A DNA stretch of 64,000 bases. It comes from an uncultured Christensenella sp. (GTDB lineage: Bacteria > Bacillota > Clostridia > Christensenellales > CAG-917). This document shows positions 19,501 through 31,500 of the stretch, piece after piece. Every line of letters begins with the position of its first letter. Position 1 is the stretch's first letter. The notes under the pieces are model-generated. The model was not told the DNA's origin. It did no database searches and saw only the letters and a program-made list of their open reading frames with translations. Location: contig CAJTQT010000004.1 of the NCBI GenBank assembly GCA_910578325.1, forward strand, positions 124,001 through 188,000, read 5' to 3'. The translations under genes were made by a program, and so were the position numbers.

Positions 19501-22500
19501 CGTAAATATTGAGCGCCATCAGTTCTTCGTTTGTATAACCCTTTACCCAGTACGAAGTGCTTGCGTCCGTATCTCCTTCTATCGACGCGCCGATTATGCC
19601 GCCCGCGGTGATACCGTCCACGTTACCTTCTATGTTAAAGGAATCCAGCACCCTTACGCCGTGTCCCGTAACCGCGCCGACGATGCCGCCTACGTTGCGT
19701 TTGCCGTTGACAGAAGTGTAGAATGCAAGCATATTGCTTATAAGTATGTTGTCCGCTTCAATCAAGCCTATCGCTCCGCCGACGTTGCACACTCCCGCCG
19801 CATTCACGCCGTTTGCGGTGTACAGCGTAACGTTTTGCCATTTCGCGCCGTTTGTATTATTGAAACCGTTATCCGCGCCCGCAATCACGCCGACCGCTCC
19901 GCCGACGCCTCCGCCGGATTCGTCCGAACTGCCGCTCGCTTCGACGTTGTTCTCTCCCGTAAAGTCAAAATGCACATCGGAAACCGAAATGTCCTTATGC
20001 GCCGCCGTAACGCCGTCCGCAATGCCTATAAATCCGACAGAACCGCCTATTGCGTCGCTTCCGTCAGATACGACTTTGCCGCTGTTTGCGAATTCCGCAA
20101 AACAGACGGTTCCTGCCAGCATACCTATATTGCCGCCTAAATAATCGGCTCCGTTCACTCCCGTGACGTTGCCGCTATTGAAGAACTTGACCGTATAGTC
20201 GGACGTGCCTTGGATTGTTCCGAATATGGCTCCGATGGAACCGCCGACAAACTTCTCTCCGCTGACGTTGCCCTGCTCTCCGTTTGCCGAATCCGCCGCT
20301 ACAAGAGCCTCGTCGCTATCGTGAGTATTGCGTACGCTGGCCTCTTCCCCGTTGAAGAAATAGGTATTTGTCGCGCCGACAGTCAGCGTAGCCTCCGCGT
20401 CAACGCGTCCGACGGAGCCGCCGACGTACTGCTTGCCCTCGACGTTGCCTATGTTTGCGAACGTACCCGCAATGGAGCCGAGTTGCAGATACCCAACCGT
20501 GCCCCCGACGTGATTGCGTCCGTTGACCTTTCCGCCGTTGACAACCGTGAGCACTGCGTTTTCAAACTCGCTGCCGCCCATTTCGATGTCGCCTTCGTTG
20601 TTTCCCACAACGCCGCCTATATTGTCGTTTCCGACCACATTGGCAAAGTTGTAAATTATTCCTTTTCTTATCAGCAGACCGCGCAAATCCGCGTCCGCGC
20701 TACGCGCGATATTGCTTCCGACAATGCCGCCGACGTTATTCTCCGCCGCGGTTATGGACGTCGCGCATACGTTGTCCGAACCGAGGACGATATCGAACAT
20801 ATCCGCCGCCGTAGAACCTCCCGTCGCGCCGTCGCCTTTATACTTTCCGCCTATTGCGATGATGACCTTTCCGCTGTAAACCGTTCCGTTGTATGAATCC
20901 GCGCCTATACGCAGATAACCCGCGGCGATTCCGTCCGAATATACATATCCGTTTATACCCACCAGTCCGCCGACTTCCGACTTTCCGCTGATATTGCCGT
21001 TGATGTTTATTACGGTACCCGTATAAGTCACTCCGTCAACCGTAACCGACGTGTTGCTTGCAAGTATATTAGCCGTGCCGAAGTTACGTCCTATAAATCC
21101 GCCTACGTTCGTCGCATTCGAGGAGTTTATAGTAGGATGAATATCGAAATAGCCGTCGAACGCGCCGTCTATGGTCGCGCCGACAACGCCGCCTATATTA
21201 CGCGCGCTGTTTACGTACAGCGCCGAACCCGATTTCGAATCCGTGGTTATAATTCCGCCAACCGTAACGATACTGCCGCCGAGGAATGACGTACCCGCGC
21301 CCATAGAACCGATTATTCCGCCGATATTTGCTACGGGATTCGCGGTCGGATTTGCGCTTTCACCGTCGGTTGCAACCGTTATAACAATATTTCCGTTGAA
21401 AGCGATCATATTGCGCAGAGTGTTGGAATATCCAGAAACCGTACGCCCTATCACGCCGCCTATGGACGTGAAATACAATCCCTCCGCCGACGGAACGTTT
21501 TGCGCCGCCCCGTACGCGGCTCTTGATATGTTTACTTTTTGAGTAATCTCGACGTTGCTTATTTCAGAGTTGCCGCGCGCTGTGCCGATTATTCCTCCTA
21601 CGGAATTTTCACCCGACACCGAAACCGTATACCCGGAATCGAGTTTGCCCAGATATGCGCCCTCGATCCTGAAAATTACGTTTCCGTCGTTTGTGCCCGC
21701 GATACCGCCGATATCAGTACCCGTTTCGACATTGCCCGTCATTGCGTAACTCGAATATACGCCTATCGCCGACCTGTCGACATACACGTCTTTAAGAGTT
21801 ACCGTGTTTTTATCGAGATTCGAATTGCTCCACGGATCGCCCGCGAAGCCGATTATTCCGCCCGAGTTGCTCTTTGCGGTATAAATGTTTGCACGAACGG
21901 ATTTACAATTCTCAATAACCGTATTTCTCGGCACCGTATCGGTAAACGCAGAATTCCTTTTCGGTCCCGCCGCGCCGACGATGCCGCCTACATAAAGATT
22001 TCCGCTAAACGATTTTACGTCCGTAGACTTAGCAAGCGCATTCAGAGTAAGCAACGCGCCGTCTCTGCCTGCATTGCAGTTTCTGACTACGCTGTCGCCG
22101 CCTACATAACCGGCAATTCCGCCTACAAACGAGCGGCCGCTAACCGTCGTGTTCGTATACGCTCTGACGGTGCCGTCTACGGTTATATTTGAAATCTCGG
22201 CGTTATATATACTTCCGAAAAGTCCCGCATAAGAGTCAGTCGCATTATAATTTGAAATTTTGAGATTATGTATTTCCGTATTAGAACCGTCGGTCTGTTC
22301 TCCGCTCATACTGCCCGTAAACGCGCCTGTGCCTCCGTTTCTGCCTATCGGATAGAAGTTTGCATAATCGTTGTAATATGCGCCGGTCGTATATGTCCCG
22401 TTTGTTGCATAATAATTATTTTTGTTTGTATACCAGTTTGTGCGCAGAGTACCCGCCGATACAGGAGACGCGCCGTATCTTATGGCGGTTCTGCCGCTGA

Positions 22501-25500
22501 CCGCGCTTTGGTCGAACAGGAAATAATTCTTTCCGTTCTGATTATACGAAGTTGAACCGTCTTTTGCGCTTTTAAGAGCAGACGCGCTATTGTTTAGATT
22601 CATATTGACGGATCTAGCCGTCAATTTTTCGATATTGTTGACTCCGTCAGCAAACTCTATATATTTGTCTTTAAAAGTGAAATAACCGATTGAAGAACCA
22701 GATCCTGAATTGCTTTTCGCTCCCGTAAGCGCGGACATAGCCAGCAAACCTACGCCGTCCTTTATTACGTACGGACTTTCCTTACTTCCCGCAATCGAAC
22801 CGACGAATTCGTCATAATCGTTTCTACCGTAGGATACGGAAAGCATCGACAGTCCCTCTTTCGTATCCAGTGCAAACACCGCAAGTTGAGGCAGGCATCC
22901 GTATATGTACAGATATCCGTAAGCCGTACCCGCTCTGAACGCTGACGAATATGTGACGGACTGTGTATTCTCATTGTATTTAGCAAGATATTCCCCGCTT
23001 CTGTCGACAAGTGAAGACGCCTGATAACCTAACTGCGAGGCGGCACCTATCGGCTGTCCTACATTGATTTCGCCGTTGCTGCCCATATACGCGGTAAGTT
23101 CCTCAACGCTTGATACGGTTGTACCTTCTACGTAACGCTGTCTGTCATCGCCTTCCATCGTACCGTTGCTCCAACGTACGTCGTCTTTATACGTGATGTC
23201 CATGTGCAGACAGTTCTGAATGGAATAGCAATAGTTGGACTGCAACCTTTTTATAAGAGCATCGTCCGTTTTGTCAAGATAACCGCAAATACCTGCGCCC
23301 CAGTTGACCTTTGTAAGTCCGCTTGTTCCCGCGCCGCCGACGAAATCGGTGTCGACCGCAACGTAAAGTTCGCCGAGATTGTAGCAGTAATTGAAGTGCG
23401 CCTTATAAGTTGAACCCGACGGCTGCACCTGTCCCGCAATTCCGCCTATACGCGCCTGCCATGACACCGCGTAACCGATTATTCTGAAAGTGCTTATTTT
23501 GCCTGTGTTGTAGCAGTAATTTACAACGCCGTTTGCAATAAATCCGACAATGCCGCCGACGATTGAGCCGCTCAGTTCCTCTCTGCCCGCAGACCAACTG
23601 ACGGATTTGTGATGATAAGACGCCGCCGTTCCGCCCGAATTTACCGCGCCCGTATTGTAGCAATATGCAATCAGCGATTCGCCGCCGGCGATACCTTCGT
23701 CCGCGCCTGTCATTTTCAGATAGCCTATACTTCCCGCAAGGCCGCCGACGATAGGTCCTAATCCCGTAACCGTTCCGCTGTTGTAACACGCGAGCATTTC
23801 GATCCAGCCGTGCTGTCCGACTTTGCCGATAATGCCGCCCGCATAAACCATTCGGTACGTTCCGCCGCCCTTTTTCGATGCGTACACGCTTTCGCTTTCC
23901 CAGTACGCGTCGCCGTATACGGTTCCTGTATTCGCACAGTTGTAAATATGAGTTTCCGCATCGTTCTGACCAATTATTCCGCCTACGTTATATCCGGCAG
24001 TAATGCTTCCTTCGTTTTTGCAACTCTCGATCGTTATCGTGTTGGTCGCATAGCCGATGATACCGCCCGTTCCGTAGGTATAGTTCGTAAAGTCGGGAAG
24101 CGATTTATCGTCTTTCGGCTTTTCACCCTCAACGTTATCGGCGGTAGTCTCGACGGGGTCCGTCGTTTCGATATTGCCTTTATTGACGCAGGTTACGAGT
24201 TTTACGGTATAACCGTTGGTAAATCCGACAATTCCGCCCGCAGTACGTTTTGCGTTTATGTTCGTTTCGTTTGTACAGTTGTAGAACTGCAAACTTCCCG
24301 AAGGTTTGGCGACAAAGCCCGCGGCGTTTTCCGCGCCCGTGGAAATAGTACCCTTGACAGTCAGGTTTCTGAAAGTCGCGCCGCCGGCGTACGGGAATAC
24401 GCTCAGTCCCGCCGTATTGCTTCCCGAAACGTTTATCGTAAGAGTATGCCCGTTTCCGTCAAACGTGCCGTTGAAATAGCGGCTCGAATCCTTGCCCATA
24501 AACGGATTGTTTGCACCGCCTGTCACAACTACGCTGTCCGTCGCCAGTTTGACAAACTTAATGTCGCCTATATCCTTGCCGTTGCGGATTATACGCTGCG
24601 TGCCGTTGACGTGATTTGCAATCGTATTCCAGTCCGTCTGGTTTGAAATTATATACGGTGTTTCCGAAGTGCCGATATCTATATTTTCATTGAGATAGGA
24701 ACCTACTATCTGCGGAACGCCGTTGCCGTTTTTATATTTGATATTCGCGCCGAGCGAAATGAGGTTGTGCGTGTTTGCGTCGTACTCTGCAAACACGACT
24801 TCCGCCGTATAGCGGTCGTCCTGCGACGCGGGTTTCTGATACTTATCCTGCGCGTTCTTTTTCTTCACCGATTCTACGGTAGAACTGCAAGTAGGCACGT
24901 TTTTGAACTCTATGGGAACCACGCATATAAGGAAACTGTCCGCTTCTTTCATATCGTAGCGGTAATACATCTGTCCGTTCTGCGCAATCAGTTCGTTGAA
25001 AGTTACGTCTCCCGACATCGTATCGAATTCGTTGTCGGTATTCTTATCCGCGCCGCTGACGTTGTAGAACACCAACTGCATATTTTTGAGTCCTACGTTT
25101 GAAGCGGGAATATTTGTCTTTATGGAAAGATAACCTTCTTTCGCGTCGTTTACGCCCTTTTCGGTAGCCTGCATCGTAAGGGACACTCCGTCTCCGACAA
25201 ACAGCCCCACCATCTTCGCGTACTCCGAGAAAGACGGCACCATATTCGCTTGAAGAAGTCGGCTGTCAACAACTACGTATTTGCCGTTAGCGTTTTTCGA
25301 CACCGATGAGTAATTCGGAGAAATGTTGTTTTTCGTCAGTCCGCTTCCCGAAACTATATAGAACGTCCAACTCGCGCTTATCGTAGTAGCCGTTCCGACG
25401 CGTCCCACAACACCGCCGCGGGTGCTGTCAACGTTTGCAAACGAGAAACCTCTCGATACGCTGTTGATAACAGAACCGCCTGCAAGCATTCCGACAAGTC

Positions 25501-28500
25501 CGCCGACGTTCTCTCCGCCCTGAAAAGCGTTGACGCCGTTACCCGATGTCGTAAATCCGCTTGTTGCGATACATCCGTCCAGCGTTCCGCCGCCCATATA
25601 TCCGACAATGCCGCCGACGTTGCTGCCGCTGTATCCCGAAGATGACGCCGCCCCTGTGCCGAGTATGCGCATCAGGCTGACGATATGTATAAATTCGTGT
25701 GAGTTGGACGACACCCAGCCTGCGATTCCGCCGACATAGTTTGCACCGCTGATGTTCGCGGTATTTCCGCTTGCAGGGTTATCGTCGTTGCCGTTATAAA
25801 CGTTGAGATAGGTCTTTGCGTCGCTGATATTGAAATCCGCTGCGGTGCCGTCGGCTTCCGAGTTGACAAGCGAGAATAAGGCGCCGTCTCCCACGTATCC
25901 GATTATGCCGCCGACATAATTTCCCGTCCCCGTAATCGCCTGATAGTTGAACAACTTGCCCAGTCCGCCCGATACCGCTCCGTAAGCGTCCGCTGGCGCG
26001 TAGCGCAACGTGTTGTTAACAACTCTGTCGGTGGAAAGGTCGTATCTTCCGTATTGCAGAAGTCTGCTCAGTTTTTCGTCTCCGGAAACCTGATACGCGT
26101 CTCCGGGCACTCTGCCCGCCGCCCCGAACAGACCGCCTACAAACGAGTTTGCAGTTATCCTGCTTCTGTTGAACAGTTGCACGGTATTGCCCATAAAAGT
26201 GGTATCCGACGTCAGATACGTGCCTGCCGTAGATGCGACGTATCCCGCTATCGAACCCACGAAATCGCCGCCGATATTTATCGCCGACGAACTGCTCGTG
26301 TCGCGGTACTGAATGATATGCGACTGCGTAAGTATAGTATAATCGCCGTTTGCGGAGAGTTGTTCCGCGCTGCCTATCGTCGCGTTTTCTCCGAGAACTC
26401 CTACAATGCCGCCGAAGAAATCTGTGTCGGGTGTGCCGTGGAAACTGAAAGGCGTGTGTTTCAGCCCTGTCCAGTTGCCGAGGAAGAATATGCCCGTGCC
26501 GCTCGCGTAACCGATGAGACCTCCCGCAACTTTACCTCCCGACATCAACGTCATTCTGACGTAAATCTGCGGGTTGGAAGTGCCGGGAGCGTTTTCGTTT
26601 GTCAGATAAATTGCGGTATCGTCCTTTGATTCGTTCTGGGAAGCGCGCTTGTAGCCGTACCCCTCGAATCCGCCGTATAGCGCGCCTACGTACGACCTGC
26701 CTATGACATCTATCGGCGTTGTAGTACCGTTGGTAATATACGGAGCAAGCACGAGACCGACGCAGTCGCTTGCGTCAAGCCAGCCGACAAGTCCGCCGAC
26801 GTAACTTTCTCCGCCTATGACGATATTGTTCTGCACCTTGCGCTGTCTTGTCATCTGCGCGCTTTGATGCACAACCCATTTGCCCGCAACGCCGCCGACG
26901 TATTTACCCATCGTATAGCCCGACGAAGTTATAAAATTCGCCGCCGTAACGGTGTTGCCCGTATACTCGAATCCGCCGGTAACGTTGGCGTTTATTATGC
27001 AGTCTTCGTCAATTACGACGTTGTTTGCATAACCTACGATGCCGCCGACATAATTGCCGCCGAGCACGTTTCCGCTGCTCACCGTGGTTGACGACGCACC
27101 GACTGCCTCTCCGAGGATTTCTATACTGTACGCGTCTACGCTCGCATAACCGACGATGCCGCCGACCGCGCTCGCATATACCGCGTATATTCTGCCGTTA
27201 TTTCTGCTGTCTGAAACGGTAACCATCGTATTGATAAGCCCGACGATGCCGCCGACCGCATTTATTCCGCCCGATTCGCCCAGAACGTCAAATACAGTCC
27301 CTCCGACCGCAAACGGCGAGGGATCCGTCCTGAGATGTATTATTTCCGCTTCGTTCAGCGCATTCGTAATCGACGCGCCTTTAAAGCAGCCTACGATGCC
27401 GCCGACCGCTCTTCTTCCCGACACCGTTTTACCTTTGCCGTTCGTAGCGTTGCTCAGCGAAACGTCTACGCGTCCGCCGATTCCGCCGACGAAGTTTCTT
27501 CCGACAACGTCCGCTCCGCCGCTGAATCTGCCCGTAAACGTACAGTTACCGTCCGCATATCCCGCTATTGCGCCGACGTAATCTCTGCCGTTTATTGCGC
27601 CCGATACGCTTATATTTGCGATTGTCGCGCCTTTGAGATATCCGAATAAACCTACATAATCTTCCGCGCTCTCGTCTATATCGAGTTCGACTGTGCTTGC
27701 ATTGCCGTTATATTCGGCGTCCATAGTCGCGCCGAAAGCATAATCCGCGCTCTTGCCTATCGACCTGAATCCTCCTCCCGTCGAGGTTTTTATATCCCTC
27801 GTCACGAAGAAGTACGTGTTTTTATAGGTGCGGTCGGTTGCTTTTGCATAGTTATTCGCTACGTAAGCGTACGAAGAATTGTTGATGCTGTTCCATGCCT
27901 TGTCGGAGCCGTTTACTATCTGACTCAAACGCACGAGATGCGCCGCGTGCTCTATAAGATATGGGTTTGCCTGACTTCCCCAGTCCGCCTGTCCGAAATT
28001 GCCGCCGAAGTCGCTTTCCATAAGCGTGAAACGTATGATACGTTCGCCGCCGAAGTTGCCTATGCCCGTGAATGTAAGCGTAACGTCCACAACCTGTTCG
28101 GAAACGAACGACAGCGTATCTCCCGATATGCCGCCGCCGACGGTCATTTCAACGGTGTATTCCGTTCCGCGTACGAGCGTATGATCTCCGCCGTCGGAAA
28201 CAAGCAGCAGATTATATGAATTGAGATTATTATAAACAGAATTATTATCCCTATAAATAAGCGAGTAGGGATAATCGCTTTCGGAGAAGAACGAACCGAA
28301 CGCTTTCATATCCAGCGCAAACAGATTCCCGCCGCCTGAAGTAAAGCCGTAACTGCCCGAAACTATTCCGTTCGGACCGTATCCGAAGAACACGTCGTAT
28401 TCGTCCTCGATAAACGTCGCAGGATTCGATATTGATTTTTTCTCGATTTCCCAAGACCAGGACTTAGTGCCGTTATAAGAATAATTCTTATTTTTGAGAG

Positions 28501-31500
28501 TTATGGCAAGAGTATACGTGCCCACGTTTATCGTGTCCTCGTTGACAGCGATATTGTCCGAATTAAAAAGGTAAGCAACGCTTGTAGCAGACGTTATTTC
28601 AAACAAATCGGAAAACGTATGAACAGAAATCTTACCGCTTGCCGCAATGCCGCTAACGGAAGTAACCGATACAAAGTTCAATCCTTGCGGATTTGCATTG
28701 TACACATAGGGTTTGGAATTATTAACTCCGTTCAACCAAGTTGCAACAAGCCCGACGGGACGCGGGTTTATAGTTAACGCGCCTGATAATATTCGGATTC
28801 CTACAACTTTACCCGTTCCGTTATAGAATGTTATTTTTACGTCGTAGGCTTTTATGGAATTACCGTTGTATAGCACATCTTTGACGGCAGTGTTGGACAC
28901 CCAGGTTTTCCCACTATCTGCAGAATATTGCATAGATAGGCTGGTTGTATACTGATTCTTAACAGTACCGCTTGTAGACCTTATCGCCCAGTTGCCGCAA
29001 TCGGGCGCGCTAAGATTGTCATAAGTTTTACTGTCCGTAGTTTTTTCCAATGTGACCGTTGCTCTTGCGACCGCCAGACGATTTACAGAAGTCGAGGCGG
29101 CAAACGCTACGTTATATTTCCAAGGCGTCACTGTAGAAGAAGTCGGAGATACAAGCGGAGTATTGCTTGAACCTGCATTATAGATTCGTAAATAATAACC
29201 GTTTGATATGTCCCCCGTAGCGCGGAAATTTTCAATGTCTATTGAAGTTATATTCTCCCATTTATCATATTCGGTATCTGCGTTATCCGCATTACCGTCA
29301 GACGGAAGAATTCGCGTTCCGGTAAGTGCAACCGCAAAAAAATTGCCTTTTGAATTTGAATTATTTATTCCTACGAATCGCGACGCGGCAAAACTCGCCG
29401 TCGAATCCGCAGTTGTAGTCTGAGCGGAAAACGACCAACAATTCTCTACCGTATTAGTTCCGTCGCCAACAATTGCGTTGGTTGTCGCCGCCGTACCCGT
29501 AATTGCAGTAGTATTGTTATAGCAATTGCGCAAAACGACGTTTGCGTCTTTTCCGTTACTGCCGACAGTCGCCTTTCCTACAATGCCGCCGGCATTGTTT
29601 CCTCCGGATTTGACTGTGCCTGAATTGTAAGCATATTGAAGCACCAGCGCGGCATTTTCCGTTGCCACCCCGTTGTAATAAAAATATCCTGCTATTCCGC
29701 CAACCGTGTATGAAGATGCTCTTGCTTCAACGCCGGCAGAGTTGTATACGTTTGAAATTATAATCGAATTAGCGTTTATCTTCGTGCCTTCGACTCGACC
29801 GGCAATGCCTCCTACATTCAACTGTCCGACAATTGTTCCCGATGCCGAGCAACCTTTAACTGACATCGTAGTCTTGCTTGTCGCCGAAGTATCGGAATCG
29901 CTCTTCATATATCCTATTATGCCGCCGACGCCGTTATTTCCATAAATATTCGCCGTCACTGTACCCGTAGAATTTTCAAGTTTATAAGTTACAGTCGAAC
30001 CGCCCGAATAAGTACAATCGGATACACTTGATATGTTAGTTCCGGCCTCAACGTAGCCGAGGATTCCGCCGACGCCGTTAAAAGTTGCGTTTATTTCATT
30101 CTGAGTATTGAATGTCGCACCGAGAATATTTGCTTCTACTGCACAATTCCTTATATTCTTAGCCCCGCGCGATACTGCATATCCCGCAATGCCGCCGACC
30201 TTACCGTTTAAAGAGGTGATATTCCCTACAACTTTTATATATTCAATAGTGCCGTAGGTAAAACAACCGAAAAGTCCCGTTCCTTTTTCGTCGTCTTCTC
30301 CATACTCGGTCTTAATATCGACATTTAACGTACGCTGTACTTTTTGATCGGTATATTTCCCTATTCCGCCGTAAATCGTACCTCTGAAATTCTTTGCGGA
30401 CGAGTTTGATGTTCCGACATCAATGCCGACAGGGTCTACATTGCCCAAATCGATATTGTCCGCGGTAATTACAAAATAACAGCCGTAAAACGAAGTGAAC
30501 CCCGCTTGAACATCAGTTGATGATATTGTATTGCCGTAATATGTTCCGCTTACGCTGTTTACAGGATCACGATTTTTGTTAACTATATCTACAAGGCTCA
30601 ACCAGTGATCTCTTTCTTCTATTACATACGGATTTGTAGAACTCCCCCACTTGCCTGTACCGTTTGACAGTTTTCCGAAGTCGCTTTCGCGCCAAACGGC
30701 GTAAAGCGTGACAGTTGCCCCCGGTTTATTCGTCAATTCATTTCCCCAAGTAGAATAATGATCTCCCGTTGATCCCGTTGCGCCGTCGGAAGTATCCCAT
30801 TGATTAGTATAGATTACCGAACCGTCTGCCGAGGTTGACCAACCTACGAAAGTATGATTTTGCAATAAATAAGTATTAGCCTTTAAAGTTTCCCTTGCAT
30901 CTTTAATACCGTATTTAAAAGTCTGATTTGTCATTGCAACAGACGTTGTTCCGTTGCCATTAAAATTGACTGAATACGTACCTCTGTGAGTTACTTTCAG
31001 ATTGCTTAAAATTGCATACATCTGTCCGTAATCGCCTGTACCCGATACGTCGTCTTTGTATGCGTGTACTCTCAACGCTATCGTCAACGTATTTTCCGAT
31101 TCGGAAAGATTTTTGACATTGAAAGTGAAATTTTTACTGGTAATCGAAGTTTCTGTATTCGCCGAATTTGCTGAAGTCCATTCTGTTTTGCAAGTAGTGC
31201 TTGTTGCAAGCGGTGTTGCAGTAATCATTGTGGACGAAGATGTACTTACCGATACGGACTGCTTAAAAATCTGCGCATAAGCTTCAATATATGTCTTCTT
31301 ATTCTTATCGCTGTACGCCTTCTTTTGATATGACGCTGTGTTCAATGTGCCCGATATGGTAACGTCTGTAGTGTAACTCGGTATCGTAATTGTAAGTAAA
31401 GTTGTAAAATAATACTCTTCATCGTCTCTGCCGAGTGCAATCAATACGCCCGATCCGTTAGAAGGCTTGTTACTCCAAGTATGTTTATAATCGCTATCGC

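Noticed and set aside
13562..30000. Many open frames on the plus strand opposite the giant gene
   Set aside because: They are antisense shadows produced by the GC-rich repeated VGGIVG codons; none has a ribosome site plus recognisable protein sequence.
14000..30500. Regularly spaced short DNA repeats resembling a CRISPR array
   Set aside because: The repeats are in frame, vary in sequence and encode GLUG motifs; spacing is irregular and no cas genes are near.
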